DNA of 64,000 nucleotides from DATDOR01 sp035512695 (GCA_035512695.1 DATKDL010000146.1:1-64000); one strand, 5' to 3'; positions 7,994 to 17,678 are shown, counted from the stretch's first letter. The notes: a model not told the origin generated them from the letters alone. Numbers and translations are program-made.

Positions 7994-9136
7994 ATGCGTA
8001 AACTTCTGCCCTTATTTTTCGCCCTCGCGGCGATTCTATTCGCCGGTTCCGTTTCCGAAGCACAGGCCCAGGAAGCGGAGCCTCACCAGGGGACGGTGAT
8101 CTGTGCGCCGGGAGTCGTTGGGGATTGTGGGCCATACGGCCCGGCGGAGTATATCCGCCGCCTGGAGGCTGAAGGCGTCCGATTGCCATACGAGACCCTG
8201 TCCTACCGCGCCCCGGATATCAACCTCAACTACCTCCCATATCTTTATGGACAGGTTGTAACCGGCAACGCGCCGGTTTACGGCAGCATGGATGACGCCG
8301 CCAGGGCTCGCAATCCGATCTACCGGATGAACGGCCAAACCCTGTACATTTCGTACGAATACACCGACGTCGTCGACGGAATGCGAGTTTACATGATCGC
8401 ACCTGGGGTCTGGATGAACGCCGTCGACGTGCACCGGATTGGGACGCCGACTTTTCAGGGACTGGAGTTCACCCGCACACCCAGGAATCCGTTCGGCTGG
8501 ATCCTGACGCCAGTCGAAACGCGCACGCAGCCCGGGTATTTCTCGGGTGCCTATACCGGGCTCTGGCTGAACCGGCAGGAAATCGTCCAGGTCTACTCGA
8601 TCGAATTCGTCGACGGAGTGGAATGGCTGCAGATCCGCCAGGGCGAGTGGGTCGAGAAGCGCTTCGTCGGGTTGGTGCGGCCGCGTATCCGGCCTCCGGC
8701 GGTCGAGATCGCAGACCGCTGGATCGAGATCGATCTTTACGAGCAGACGATCGCGGCCTATGAAGGCGGCCGGCTGGTCTTTGCGACGATGATCTCGAGC
8801 GGGATCGAACCCTTCTGGACCCGACCGGGGTTGTTCCAGATCCAGGAAAAGCTCGAGACCACGCCGATGAGCGGCAGCTTTGAAGCCGATCGTTCGGATT
8901 ATTACTACCTCGAAGATGTCCCGTGGACGATGTATTACGACGAGGCCCGCGCCCTACATGGAGCTTACTGGCATACCGGCTACGGCTATCCGCGCTCGCA
9001 CGGCTGCGTGAACCTCTCCCCGGGCGACGCGCACTGGTTGTACGAATGGGCCGAGGTGGGGGACTGGGTCTACGTCCACGATCCATCCGGGCAGACGCCG
9101 ACGGATCCGTCTCTGTACGGGTCGGGCGGGGCATAG
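7994..9136 (+). CDS. Secreted L,D-transpeptidase (YkuD)
   Basis: A 380-residue exported enzyme expected to form or remodel 3-3 peptidoglycan cross-links. The start at 7994 gives a clean signal peptide (MRKLLPLFFALAAILFAGS, cleavage near residue 25). A middle region of about 200 residues has no recognised domain. The YkuD domain occupies about 240-370, with the catalytic pattern HTGYGYPRSHGCVNLS containing the nucleophile Cys. An alternative ATG at 7958 would add 12 residues but places the TATAAT box inside the gene. Confidence 0.92.
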   Translation: MRKLLPLFFALAAILFAGSVSEAQAQEAEPHQGTVICAPGVVGDCGPYGPAEYIRRLEAEGVRLPYETLSYRAPDINLNYLPYLYGQVVTGNAPVYGSMDDAARARNPIYRMNGQTLYISYEYTDVVDGMRVYMIAPGVWMNAVDVHRIGTPTFQGLEFTRTPRNPFGWILTPVETRTQPGYFSGAYTGLWLNRQEIVQVYSIEFVDGVEWLQIRQGEWVEKRFVGLVRPRIRPPAVEIADRWIEIDLYEQTIAAYEGGRLVFATMISSGIEPFWTRPGLFQIQEKLETTPMSGSFEADRSDYYYLEDVPWTMYYDEARALHGAYWHTGYGYPRSHGCVNLSPGDAHWLYEWAEVGDWVYVHDPSGQTPTDPSLYGSGGA

Positions 9137-9223
9137 GCGGAAAGGGAAAGCACACCGAAAACGAAGCGGGGCCGGGCGATTCGCCCGGCCCCGCTCTGTT
9201 TTTGGTGTGCCGTCCCTTTCCGC
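9137..9223. terminator. Long nested inverted repeat after L,D-transpeptidase
   Basis: A GC core hairpin (9165-9179 with 9181-9195) is flanked by A- and T-tract pairing, then by GCACACC/GGTGTGC, then by an outer 11-bp arm (9137-9147 with 9213-9223). The A/T tracts make it a terminator candidate on both strands. The outer arm ends right at the next gene's TATAAT box (9224-9229). Confidence 0.75.
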
Positions 9224-9235
9224 TATAATATTTTC
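9224..9235 (+). promoter_or_regulatory. Leaderless promoter of Fe-S oxidoreductase gene
   Basis: TATAAT at 9224-9229 is separated from the ATG at 9236 by six bases, with TTGGTG as a possible -35 at 9202-9207 (16-bp spacer) inside the preceding hairpin. Confidence 0.6.
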
Positions 9236-11254
9236 ATGCTGACAACCCCCGAAAAAATCATTTTTGCCCTCGCCGTCCTGCTCACCCTCGCCGTCATTTA
9301 CCGGGATTCAATCCGGTTGGTCAAGATCATCCGCCGCGGCCGCGGCTCGATCGACTGGGTCCTGGTCCGGAAGCGCCTGGCCGGCGTCCTGGCGAAGACC
9401 GCCGCACTAACCCCCACCTGGCGTTTGCGCCTTGGCCCGAGTTTCTTCCACGCCCTGGTGGCCTGGGCGTTCATGTATTATCTGCTGGTCAACGCCGGGG
9501 ACGTTTATGAGGGCTATTTCGAAGGGAGATTCCTGGGCACGGGGCTGATTGGAAACATCTACAGGCTGCTGGCGGATCTGCTGAGCGCCGCTGCCCTGAT
9601 CGGGATGGCGGTGCTTATGGTCCGGCGGTGGATGTTCCGGCCGGATACCCTGACCGCCCGCGAATCGACCCTGCTGCACCCCAGGGCGCGCGCCGGGATC
9701 CGGCGCGATTCGCTGATCGTCGGGGTCTTTATCCTGGTGCACGTCGGGTTCCGGTTGATCGGGCAGTCGTTCCACATCCGGCTCGAAGGCGCGGACGCCT
9801 GGCAGCCGGTCGCCACTGCGGTCAGCGGGCTGTGGGCGGGTTTTTCCGAGCCGGCTGCCGTCGTTGGGCAGCACATCGGGTTCTGGGTGGCGCTCGGCGC
9901 GATCCTGGCCTTTTTCCCGTACCTGCCGTATTCGAAGCACCTGCACCTGGTCTTCACACCGATCAATTTCCTGGTCACACCGGAGCGCCGATCGATCGGG
10001 GAGCTGTCGCACGTGGATTTCGACGACCCAGCGCTGGAGTCGTTTGGGGCGACCCGGTTGGAGGACCTGGGTTTCGAGCAGATCGTCGATGCCTACGCCT
10101 GCATCATGTGCTACCGCTGCCAGGAGGTTTGCCCGGCTTATGAGACCGGCAAGGTCCTCTCCCCCGCGGCCCTGGAGATCAACAAGCGCTACTTCCTGAA
10201 CCAGGAAGGGGCGAAGCTCGCCGCCGGCGCCGATAGCAGCCAGACCCTGATCGAATTCGCCATCCCGACCGAGGCCGTCTGGGCCTGCACGGCCTGCGGC
10301 GCTTGCATCGACATCTGCCCGGTCGGGAACGAGCCGATGCGGGACATCCTGGATATCCGCCGTGCCCTGGTCCTGATGGAAAATTCGTTTCCGGTTCAGC
10401 TTCAAACCGCGTATCGCGGGATGGAGCGCAACGCCAACCCGTGGAACGTCCCGCCTGCCGAGCGGGTCAAGTGGGCTGAGGGGCTTGACGTACCGACGAT
10501 CGAGCAGAACCCGGAGGCCGAGATTTTGTGGTGGGTCGGCTGCGCGGCGGCGACCGATGTGCGGGCCCAAAAGACAGCCCGCGCCTTCGCCGAGATCCTG
10601 AACAAGGCCGGGGTCAGCTTCGCCATCCTGGGGCAGGGGGAGGCCTGCACGGGCGACGCCGCCCGGCGCACCGGCGCCGAGCACATCTTCTTCGAGCTGG
10701 CGACGGCCAACGTCGAGGTGCTGAACGAAGTCACGGCGGATGGCGGTCCAAAGCGGATCGTCGCCGCTTGCCCGCACTGCCTGCATACCTTGATGAACGA
10801 ATACCCGGCTTACGGGGGGCACTATGAAGTCATCCACCACACCCAGCTGATCAACGAGCTGGTCGGCGCCGGCCGGCTCAAGATCGATGCACAGAAGATG
10901 ATCGACGGGGTCACTTTCCACGACCCCTGCTATCTCGGCCGCCAGAACGGGATCGTGGATGCGCCGCGCATCGCCCTGGACGCGGTATCGACCGGCCAGG
11001 TTGAAATGGCGGCGTACGGGGAGAAGTCCTTCTGCTGTGGGGCCGGGGGCGGGCAAGCCTGGAAGGAGGAGGAGCACGGAGACGTTTCCGTCAACGCGAC
11101 CCGCTTCAAACAGGCCCAGTCGACCGGAGCGGGGACCCTGGCCGTCGGCTGTCCGTTCTGCATGATGATGCTGACCGACGCGGCAAAGGACGCCGCGGGC
11201 GAGATGCAGGTGAAGGACGTGGCGGAGATCGTGGCCGAATCTCTCCTGTCATAA
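9236..11254 (+). CDS. Membrane (Fe-S) oxidoreductase, HdrD/GlpC-like with cytochrome-b-type anchor
   Basis: A 672-residue membrane protein. About five transmembrane segments lie in residues 1-250 (nitrate-reductase-gamma-like region). Two ferredoxin-type motifs follow near residues 287 (CIMCYRCQEVCP) and 350 (CTACGACIDICP). Two cysteine-rich CCG domains come next (around 430 and 600, the second with CCGAGGGQAWKEEE). This layout matches membrane-bound heterodisulfide-reductase-like or GlpC-like proteins that pass electrons between the quinone pool and a partner. The molybdoenzyme gene 56 bp downstream is a plausible partner. The true electron donor is unknown. Confidence 0.85.
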   Translation: MLTTPEKIIFALAVLLTLAVIYRDSIRLVKIIRRGRGSIDWVLVRKRLAGVLAKTAALTPTWRLRLGPSFFHALVAWAFMYYLLVNAGDVYEGYFEGRFLGTGLIGNIYRLLADLLSAAALIGMAVLMVRRWMFRPDTLTARESTLLHPRARAGIRRDSLIVGVFILVHVGFRLIGQSFHIRLEGADAWQPVATAVSGLWAGFSEPAAVVGQHIGFWVALGAILAFFPYLPYSKHLHLVFTPINFLVTPERRSIGELSHVDFDDPALESFGATRLEDLGFEQIVDAYACIMCYRCQEVCPAYETGKVLSPAALEINKRYFLNQEGAKLAAGADSSQTLIEFAIPTEAVWACTACGACIDICPVGNEPMRDILDIRRALVLMENSFPVQLQTAYRGMERNANPWNVPPAERVKWAEGLDVPTIEQNPEAEILWWVGCAAATDVRAQKTARAFAEILNKAGVSFAILGQGEACTGDAARRTGAEHIFFELATANVEVLNEVTADGGPKRIVAACPHCLHTLMNEYPAYGGHYEVIHHTQLINELVGAGRLKIDAQKMIDGVTFHDPCYLGRQNGIVDAPRIALDAVSTGQVEMAAYGEKSFCCGAGGGQAWKEEEHGDVSVNATRFKQAQSTGAGTLAVGCPFCMMMLTDAAKDAAGEMQVKDVAEIVAESLLS

Positions 11255-11310
11255 TCCTGTAAGAACTGCCCGCTACACTGGGGAGAGACCAGAAAAAGGA
11301 GACCCTCTCG

Positions 11311-12963
11311 ATGCGTGGAAAAAATCTCGCAACCGGTCTTGGGGCCGGCGCGGCGCTGGCCGCCCCATTGGCGGCGCTCAATTATCTCGCCAACCAGGCC
11401 TTCGACCTGCCGTTCCTACCTTACACCTTCTTCAACTGGATGACCCCCCTGATCCCCGGCCCGCTGATCACCTTCGGGATCGATCTCATGATCGATACCA
11501 TGCTGTTCCTTCGGCTAAACGTGGCGGATCTGGCCAAGACCGCCGAACAGGCCATGGCCGTTGGCCTGTTCCTGGCGATCGCTGCGCTGGCCGGTGGCCT
11601 GGCGCTCGTCCTGTTTGCGGCTGCCGGCCGCGGCGCATCTCGGACCGGCTTGTTGCGGGCCGCCGGATGGCTGCCGCCGGGCGGCTTCGCCCTGTTCATG
11701 ATCGCCGTCAGCGTGACGGAGACCACCCGTACGCCGGCCGTGATCGGGCTCGGAGCGCTAGTGGCGCTCTGGCTGGGGGCCTTGAACTGGGCTGCGGGGA
11801 AACTGCGGCCGGCGGACTCCCCGGCAGAAGGCAGGACCGAAGACCGGGGACAGGAGCCGGCGGAGCGCCCGGAACCCGGAATCGCCGCAGTCCAGCAGCT
11901 CAACCGGCGCCAGTTCCTGATCACCCTCGGGACCGCGGCGGCCACGATCACCGTGGTCGGGTCCGGGCTGGGCGTGCTGCTGGCCGCGGACCGGCGCCGG
12001 CGGACGGAGGCTGTGAGCGGCGGCTCTGTGCCCAGCCACACCTTACCGAACGCCGGCGATCCGGTCGTCCCCGCGCCGGGCACTCGCCCGGAATACACGC
12101 CGGTCGAGAACCATTACAAGGTCTTCCTCCAGCTCGAACCGACCGTGATCGAGGCGGCGGGCTACGTCCTCCCGGTCACGGGGATGGTGGCGAACGAGCT
12201 GATGCTCACCGTCGATGATCTGTACAACCGCTTCGAATCCTTCGATCAGTACGTGACCCTGTCCTGTATCTCCGGCCGCATCGCGACCACCCTGATCAGT
12301 ACCACTCGTTGGACGGGGATCCCGATACAGGACATCCTCGCCAAGGCCGGCGTCCGGCCCGAGGCGCGCTATCTCTATATTGAATCCGCTGACGGGTTTT
12401 ACGAGACCGTCCCGCTCGAGCGGATATCGAATGACCGCCGGATCATGCTCTGCCACACCTGGGATGGCCGTCCGCTCCCGACGGATCACGGATTCCCCTG
12501 CCGGATCTGGATCCCGGACCGTTTCGGGATGAAGCAGCCGAAGTGGATCGTCAGCATGGAGCTGATCGACGACGACCGGCCCGGCTATTGGGTCGAAAGG
12601 GGTTGGGACAAGGACGCCCAGGTCCGGACGACCTCGGTGATCGACACTGTCGCGGTGGACGAGATGGGGACCCGGGACGGGAATCGGATCATCCCGGTCG
12701 GCGGGATCGCCTGGGCCGGCGACCGGCAAATCTCTCGCGTGGAAGTCCAGGTGGACGGCGGCGCATGGGAAGCGGCCCAACTGCGCAGCCCGCTTTCCGA
12801 GACGACCTGGGTGATCTGGCGCTATGATTGGTCCTTCAGCGAGGGGGCTCACACCTTTAGGGTGCGATGCTTCGAAGGGGATGGGACGATGCAAATAACC
12901 GAGCAGAACGACGCCCGGCCGTCGGGTTCGACCGGGATCCACAGCGTGGAGGCGGAAGCTTAG
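11311..12963 (+). CDS. Membrane-anchored sulfite-oxidase-type molybdopterin oxidoreductase
   Basis: A 550-residue fusion. Residues 1-155 contain about four membrane helices. A linker follows, then near residue 203 an internal twin-arginine-like segment (RRQFLITLG plus hydrophobic stretch). The molybdopterin domain (about 270-425) has the Mo-ligand Cys in VTLSCISG, followed by GIPIQDILAKAG. A C-terminal Ig-like Mo-co dimerisation domain runs to the end. The ATG has an AGGAGA Shine-Dalgarno. It follows the Fe-S oxidoreductase gene and probably shares its transcript. Similar family proteins act as sulfite or other oxidoreductases outside the membrane; the substrate here is unknown. Confidence 0.86.
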   Translation: MRGKNLATGLGAGAALAAPLAALNYLANQAFDLPFLPYTFFNWMTPLIPGPLITFGIDLMIDTMLFLRLNVADLAKTAEQAMAVGLFLAIAALAGGLALVLFAAAGRGASRTGLLRAAGWLPPGGFALFMIAVSVTETTRTPAVIGLGALVALWLGALNWAAGKLRPADSPAEGRTEDRGQEPAERPEPGIAAVQQLNRRQFLITLGTAAATITVVGSGLGVLLAADRRRRTEAVSGGSVPSHTLPNAGDPVVPAPGTRPEYTPVENHYKVFLQLEPTVIEAAGYVLPVTGMVANELMLTVDDLYNRFESFDQYVTLSCISGRIATTLISTTRWTGIPIQDILAKAGVRPEARYLYIESADGFYETVPLERISNDRRIMLCHTWDGRPLPTDHGFPCRIWIPDRFGMKQPKWIVSMELIDDDRPGYWVERGWDKDAQVRTTSVIDTVAVDEMGTRDGNRIIPVGGIAWAGDRQISRVEVQVDGGAWEAAQLRSPLSETTWVIWRYDWSFSEGAHTFRVRCFEGDGTMQITEQNDARPSGSTGIHSVEAEA

Positions 12964-12969
12964 AACTTT

Positions 12970-13048
12970 CCCGTAAACAAAACGATCGGGGAGGCGGTGG
13001 TCCAGGCATCTCCCGGACCACCGCCTCCCCGATCGTTTTGTTTACGGG
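12970..13048. terminator. 34-bp perfect inverted repeat
   Basis: Arms 12970-13003 and 13015-13048 match perfectly around an 11-nt loop. AACAAAAC and GTTTTGTT tracts lie inside the arms. It begins 7 bp after the molybdoenzyme stop codon and should end that transcript. Confidence 0.8.
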
Positions 13049-13134
13049 ACCACCCCTTCACCATCCGAAGGTACCCGTCGCGCTTTGGTGGGTTTGCTCA
13101 AAGCCGGAATCCCCTGGTTTGGTAAAATAAACAC

Positions 13135-14412
13135 ATGGCTATCGCGGTGCGCATGCCCGAGCTGGGCGAATCGGTTGATGAAGCGACGATCACGCTGTGG
13201 TTAAAGAATGTCGGTGATGAAGTGGCGGAGTACGAACCGCTGCTCGAGGTCAACACCGACAAGGTCGATACGGAGATCCCGAGCCCCGCCGGCGGGGTAT
13301 TGCTCAAGATTCTGGCTGAGCCGGAACAAACCGTCCAGGCCGGGATGACGCTGGCCTGGATCGGTGCGCCGGGGGAGGCTCTCCCGGGCGAGGATGGGAC
13401 CCCGGAGGGTTCCGTCCCGATACCGCCGCCGGCTCCGCCTGCCCGGTTGCGGGCGGAAACGTCAGCTTCCCAAACCACCCCCGAGCCTGCGCCGCGCGAA
13501 CCGGATCGACGTCCCGGCCGCGATCCCGCATTGGGATTTATCTCGCCGGTCGTCGCCCGCATGGCGTCCGAGCATGGGCTTGATCTGAGCCGCATCAAGG
13601 GCACCGGACTGGAAGGCCGGATCACCAAGATGGACGTCCAGGCACACCTGGAGGGCCGCGGGACCGCCCCGGAAGGGGTACCGCTTCGTTCGGTGGAGCC
13701 CGCTGCATCGGCGGGACCCGTTTCCGGACCCGTGCCCGGCGATCTGATCCGCATGACCAGGATTCGCCGCACGATCGCTGACCACATGGTGGCCAGCAAG
13801 CGGACCTCGCCGCACGTCACCACCGTGATGGAAGCCGATATGAGCAAGGTGGCAGCCCACCGGGAGGCCCATAAACCGGTCTACGCTCGCGAGGGGGTCA
13901 ACCTGACTTACACGGCCTATTTCATCGGCGCGATCGCTGCGGCCCTGAAGTTCCACCCCGAGGTCAATTCATCCTGGACCGACGACGGCATTCGCCTGCA
14001 CAGCGAGATCAACATCGGCATGGCGACGGCCCTGGAGGGGGGAGACGGCCTGATCGTCCCCGTGATCAAAGGCGCCGACGGCCTCTCGTTGCTCGGGCTG
14101 GCCCGCCAGGTCAATGACCTGGCCCACCGGGCCCGGAGCAAAAACCTGCAGCCGGACGATGTGCGCGGCGGGACGTTCACGCTGACGAACCACGGGATCT
14201 CCGGATCGTTGTTCGCAACCCCGATCATCAACCAGCCACAATGCGGGATCCTGGGTGTCGGCGCGCTGCAGAAACGGGCCGTCGTGATCGGCGATGCGAT
14301 TGCCATCCGGCTGATGGTCTATATTTCACTTACTTTCGACCACCGTATCCTGGACGGCGCGACGGCGGATCATTTCCTGGCGCGGGTTAAAAATAATCTT
14401 GAGAGTTGGTAA
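13135..14412 (+). CDS. Dihydrolipoamide acyltransferase (2-oxoacid dehydrogenase E2)
   Basis: The 425-residue E2 core of a 2-oxoacid dehydrogenase. The lipoyl domain (1-78) has its lipoylated Lys in NTDKVDTEIPSP. A Pro-rich linker follows, then a peripheral-subunit-binding domain near 134-170 (SPVVARMASEHGLDLSRIKG). The catalytic domain spans about 205-425 and ends with the active-site DHRILDGATAD. TAAAAT at 13123-13128 sits six bases before the ATG (leaderless). It is followed by E3, but no E1 gene is adjacent, so pyruvate, 2-oxoglutarate and branched-chain acids cannot be told apart. Confidence 0.93.
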   Translation: MAIAVRMPELGESVDEATITLWLKNVGDEVAEYEPLLEVNTDKVDTEIPSPAGGVLLKILAEPEQTVQAGMTLAWIGAPGEALPGEDGTPEGSVPIPPPAPPARLRAETSASQTTPEPAPREPDRRPGRDPALGFISPVVARMASEHGLDLSRIKGTGLEGRITKMDVQAHLEGRGTAPEGVPLRSVEPAASAGPVSGPVPGDLIRMTRIRRTIADHMVASKRTSPHVTTVMEADMSKVAAHREAHKPVYAREGVNLTYTAYFIGAIAAALKFHPEVNSSWTDDGIRLHSEINIGMATALEGGDGLIVPVIKGADGLSLLGLARQVNDLAHRARSKNLQPDDVRGGTFTLTNHGISGSLFATPIINQPQCGILGVGALQKRAVVIGDAIAIRLMVYISLTFDHRILDGATADHFLARVKNNLESW

Positions 14413-14432
14413 ACAGCGAATCGGGAGCGTAA

Positions 14433-15827
14433 ATGTCAAACTATGACGTCATCGTGATGGGTGCGGGCCCGGGCGGCTACGTGGCCGCCATCCGGGCCGC
14501 CCAATTGGGGCTTAAAACAGCGATCGTGGATAAGCAGTGGCTGGGGGGAGTGTGTCTGAACGTCGGCTGTATTCCCTCAAAATCCCTGTTGCGGAACGCA
14601 GAGATCGCCCATACCTTGCGGGAACGAGGGAAGGAATTCGGCTTCCGGTTCGACAATCTCGAATTGGATTTTTCCGTGGCAGTGAAGCGGAGCCGGCAGG
14701 TATCCGAACGGTTGGTCAAGGGTGTCGGCTTTCTGATGCGGAAGAACGAGATCGACGTCCACATGGGTGAAGCCCGGCTGGTCGCAAAAGATACCGTCGA
14801 GGTCACCGCGGACGGCGGGGTCCAGACCTTCAAGGCCGACAACGTCATCATCGCCACCGGGGCGAGCGTCGCCGTGCCGCCGGTCTGGACGATCGATGGG
14901 GAAAAGGTCGTCACCTACCACGAAGCCATTCTCCAGGAAAAACGCCCGGAAAAAGTCGTCATCATCGGAGCCGGCGCGATCGGAGTTGAATTTGCGACGG
15001 TCTGGAACGGCTACGGAAGCGAGGTCACCCTCGTCGAAATGCTCGACCGGATCGTCCCGAACGAAGACCCGGAAGTCAGCGGTGAGCTGCAGAAGGCGTT
15101 CGCAAAACGGGGGATCACCTGTCTGCCGGGCCACCGGGTCGAACTTCTGGAGACCACGGACGCGGGCGTTCGGGTGACGATCTCGAAGGGCGATGAGAAC
15201 AAGGTCGTCGAGGCCGACCAGGTGCTGGTCGCGACCGGTTTCAGACCGAACTCGGGGATGCTCGGGCTGGAAGAGATCGGAGTCGAGCTGGACGAGCGAG
15301 GGGCGGTCGTCATCGACGACCGGATGGCGACGAATGTGGACGGAATCTGGGCCATCGGGGACGTGACCGGCAAAGTCATGCTGGCGCACGTCGCCTCTGC
15401 GCAAGGGATCATCTGCGCCGAAAACATCGCCGGGGTCGATACCCACCGGTTGGATTACAAGATGCTTCCGCGCGCGACATACTCGCAACCCCAGGTGGCC
15501 TCATTTGGTTACACGGAGGCGGAAGCCGAGGAGATGGGCTACGAGGTCCGGGTTGGGCGTTTCCCGTTCCAGGCCAACGGCAAAGCGCTCGGTCTTGGGG
15601 ACTACGCCGGCTGGGTCAAGCTGGTCACGGATGCAAAATACGGCGAGATCCTCGGAGCGCACATGATCGGCCCGGAGGTGACCGAGCTGCTGCCCGAACT
15701 GACGATCGCGCAAATGATGGAGCTCACCGCTGCCGAGATCGCCCGTAACGTTCACGCCCATCCGTCTCTCAGTGAAACGCTCATGGAAATGGCGCATGCC
15801 GCGGTCGGACATTCGATCCACATCTGA
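14433..15827 (+). CDS. lpdA: Dihydrolipoamide dehydrogenase (E3)
   Basis: The flavoprotein that reoxidises the dihydrolipoyl arm of E2 with NAD+. The 464-residue product has the FAD-binding GAGPGGYVAAIRAAQLG, the redox disulfide in GGVCLNVGCIPSK, the NAD-binding GAGAIGVEFATVW, the second FAD motif VDGIWAIGDV and the C-terminal catalytic His in HAHPSLSETLMEM. It lies 20 bp after the E2 gene and probably shares its transcript. Confidence 0.97.
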   Translation: MSNYDVIVMGAGPGGYVAAIRAAQLGLKTAIVDKQWLGGVCLNVGCIPSKSLLRNAEIAHTLRERGKEFGFRFDNLELDFSVAVKRSRQVSERLVKGVGFLMRKNEIDVHMGEARLVAKDTVEVTADGGVQTFKADNVIIATGASVAVPPVWTIDGEKVVTYHEAILQEKRPEKVVIIGAGAIGVEFATVWNGYGSEVTLVEMLDRIVPNEDPEVSGELQKAFAKRGITCLPGHRVELLETTDAGVRVTISKGDENKVVEADQVLVATGFRPNSGMLGLEEIGVELDERGAVVIDDRMATNVDGIWAIGDVTGKVMLAHVASAQGIICAENIAGVDTHRLDYKMLPRATYSQPQVASFGYTEAEAEEMGYEVRVGRFPFQANGKALGLGDYAGWVKLVTDAKYGEILGAHMIGPEVTELLPELTIAQMMELTAAEIARNVHAHPSLSETLMEMAHAAVGHSIHI

Positions 15828-15830
15828 ACG

Positions 15831-17678
15831 ATGAAGGTATCCAGGTCGGACCTGATCCTCGAGGCCCGCATGGCCTTCGATGCGGGGGACACCCGCAGGG
15901 GTAGTGCGATCCTGCACGGTATTTTCACAGAAGATATCACCTATCTTCCGGCCTGGGAGCTGCTGCACGCCGCGCTGAATCGCTCGGAACCGTTCGAGGA
16001 ATTTCAGCTGGACTTTGTCAGGAGATATTATCCGGCTAAACTCGATCGGTTCCGGTCGGGAGATGGGGATGGGCCGGAAAGGACGAGCACCGGCAGTCCA
16101 TACCGCAGGGTCTCATTGAAATCATCGGGTTTGAGGGGAGGAGAACGGAAGACCGCCACAGATTCCGATCGGCCGGAGGAAAGCCCCCGGACGCAGGAAG
16201 CCGGCTTTCCCGGGGATGAAAAACAGGCTGAGAAGCAAGGGCTTTTTGCGCGCTTGCGCGGTTTCTTCAGCCGGCTGGCGACTCGCCGGCGTTCCAAGCG
16301 CAAGCGTACCGACAGCGCGGCGGAGGCGGTGTCCGGCACCGGTCTGGACGCCGATGCGAAATTTGCGCCTATTTCACTCAAAGATTTGCCGGCCAGGGAG
16401 TCGAGTGCCCAACCGTCCGCCCGTGAACGAAAGCAGCGCCGGGTGGATTCCGGTCCTATGCTGACAAAGCTCCATGAGGAGCATTTCGAGATCCGGGTCG
16501 TGATCGCCGACGACATCCAACAGACCCGCGAAAACATCCAGAAACTGCTCAAGTTCGAGCCGAGTGTGGAAGTCGTGGGTATCGCCGCGCACGGGGAGCA
16601 GGCAATCGAACTCGCCCTGGAGCACGCGCCGGATATCGTTCTGATGGATATCAACATGCCGGGGATGGATGGTCTCCAGGCGCTCAAGACGATACGCGAG
16701 AGACTGCCGCTGACCCAGGTGATCATGCTCACCGTCCAGGACGATCCCGGCTACTTGCGCGAGGCGTTGCAGTTCGGGGCGCGGGATTACCTGATCAAGC
16801 CCCCGACGATCGATGAGCTGCTCAACACGATTCACAAAACCTACGAAATCGGCAAACAGGAGCGCGAGCGTTTGACCCGGATGTTCACACCACCTTCCGA
16901 GACGACCGTCGAGGAAGCCGTCGACGCCAACGGCTTCGCCATCGCCGTTTACAGCCCGAAAGGTGGGGTCGGCTGCACGTTCCTGGCGACCAACCTGGCG
17001 GTCGCAGCGCAGGCGGACGATCGCTCGGTCGCGCTGGTCGATTGCGATCTGCAGTATGGTGGGATTGGGCTCTTCTTCAACGAACAGGCGCGCAACTCGA
17101 TCGTCGACCTGGCGCCCCGAGTGAAGGACCTCGACCCAAACATTTGGCGCGATGCCGTGGTCACGCATCAAGGCTCCGGCGTCCGGTTGATCCTGGCACC
17201 GAACCGGCCCGAGCTGGCGGAAGCCGTCCACGGAGAGCAGCTGGTCGAATTGGTCCGGGTGCTGCGCAAGCGCTTCCAGATCGTCATCTTCGACACGGGC
17301 AGCAGCCTGGACGGGAGGACGGCCGAACTCATGGCCGAATGCGACCAGGTTGTCGTCGTCCTGACACAGGATATTCCGGCGATCCACGAGGTGCGGCAGC
17401 TGCTGGATTTTGCGCCAAAGTTCGGTCTGGCAGAGGGGAAGATCTCGCTGGTGCTGAACCAATATCACCGGCGGATCAACATCACCCCGGAGCAGATCAG
17501 CAGGAGCCTCCGGCGAGACCTCGCCGCCGTGGTCCCGATGGACAATCGCACGGCGATCCCTTCGGTCAATCGGGGGATCCCGTTCATGCTCGGCGCAGAA
17601 AACCGGGCGCTGCCGATCGGCCGAGCGGTACAGGCGTTGGCCGATCGGGTGATCGACCGGCAGATGGTCGCGGTTTAG
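15831..17678 (+). CDS. Receiver-ATPase fusion of CpaE/TadZ type
   Basis: A 615-residue protein in three parts. Residues 1-70 form a small helical domain. A low-complexity basic linker runs to about 215. A receiver domain (about 219-335) has the phospho-acceptor in VLMDINMPGMDG. A MinD/ParA-like ATPase (about 365-610) has the deviant Walker A SPKGGVGCTFLATN and DCDLQYGG. CpaE/TadZ proteins position type IV (Tad) pilus machines, but no other tad/cpa genes are visible here. It starts 3 bp after lpdA; its 3' end overlaps the minus-strand glycosyltransferase gene by 4 bp. Confidence 0.85.
   Translation: MKVSRSDLILEARMAFDAGDTRRGSAILHGIFTEDITYLPAWELLHAALNRSEPFEEFQLDFVRRYYPAKLDRFRSGDGDGPERTSTGSPYRRVSLKSSGLRGGERKTATDSDRPEESPRTQEAGFPGDEKQAEKQGLFARLRGFFSRLATRRRSKRKRTDSAAEAVSGTGLDADAKFAPISLKDLPARESSAQPSARERKQRRVDSGPMLTKLHEEHFEIRVVIADDIQQTRENIQKLLKFEPSVEVVGIAAHGEQAIELALEHAPDIVLMDINMPGMDGLQALKTIRERLPLTQVIMLTVQDDPGYLREALQFGARDYLIKPPTIDELLNTIHKTYEIGKQERERLTRMFTPPSETTVEEAVDANGFAIAVYSPKGGVGCTFLATNLAVAAQADDRSVALVDCDLQYGGIGLFFNEQARNSIVDLAPRVKDLDPNIWRDAVVTHQGSGVRLILAPNRPELAEAVHGEQLVELVRVLRKRFQIVIFDTGSSLDGRTAELMAECDQVVVVLTQDIPAIHEVRQLLDFAPKFGLAEGKISLVLNQYHRRINITPEQISRSLRRDLAAVVPMDNRTAIPSVNRGIPFMLGAENRALPIGRAVQALADRVIDRQMVAV

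Noticed and set aside
9407..11077. A 556-codon minus-strand open frame opposite the Fe-S oxidoreductase.
   Set aside because: High GC content creates long antisense frames; this one has no recognisable domain and lies fully over a well-supported gene.
16374..17468. A long minus-strand frame opposite the receiver-ATPase gene.
   Set aside because: It is the antisense shadow of a clear receiver and ParA-like ATPase and has no start signal.
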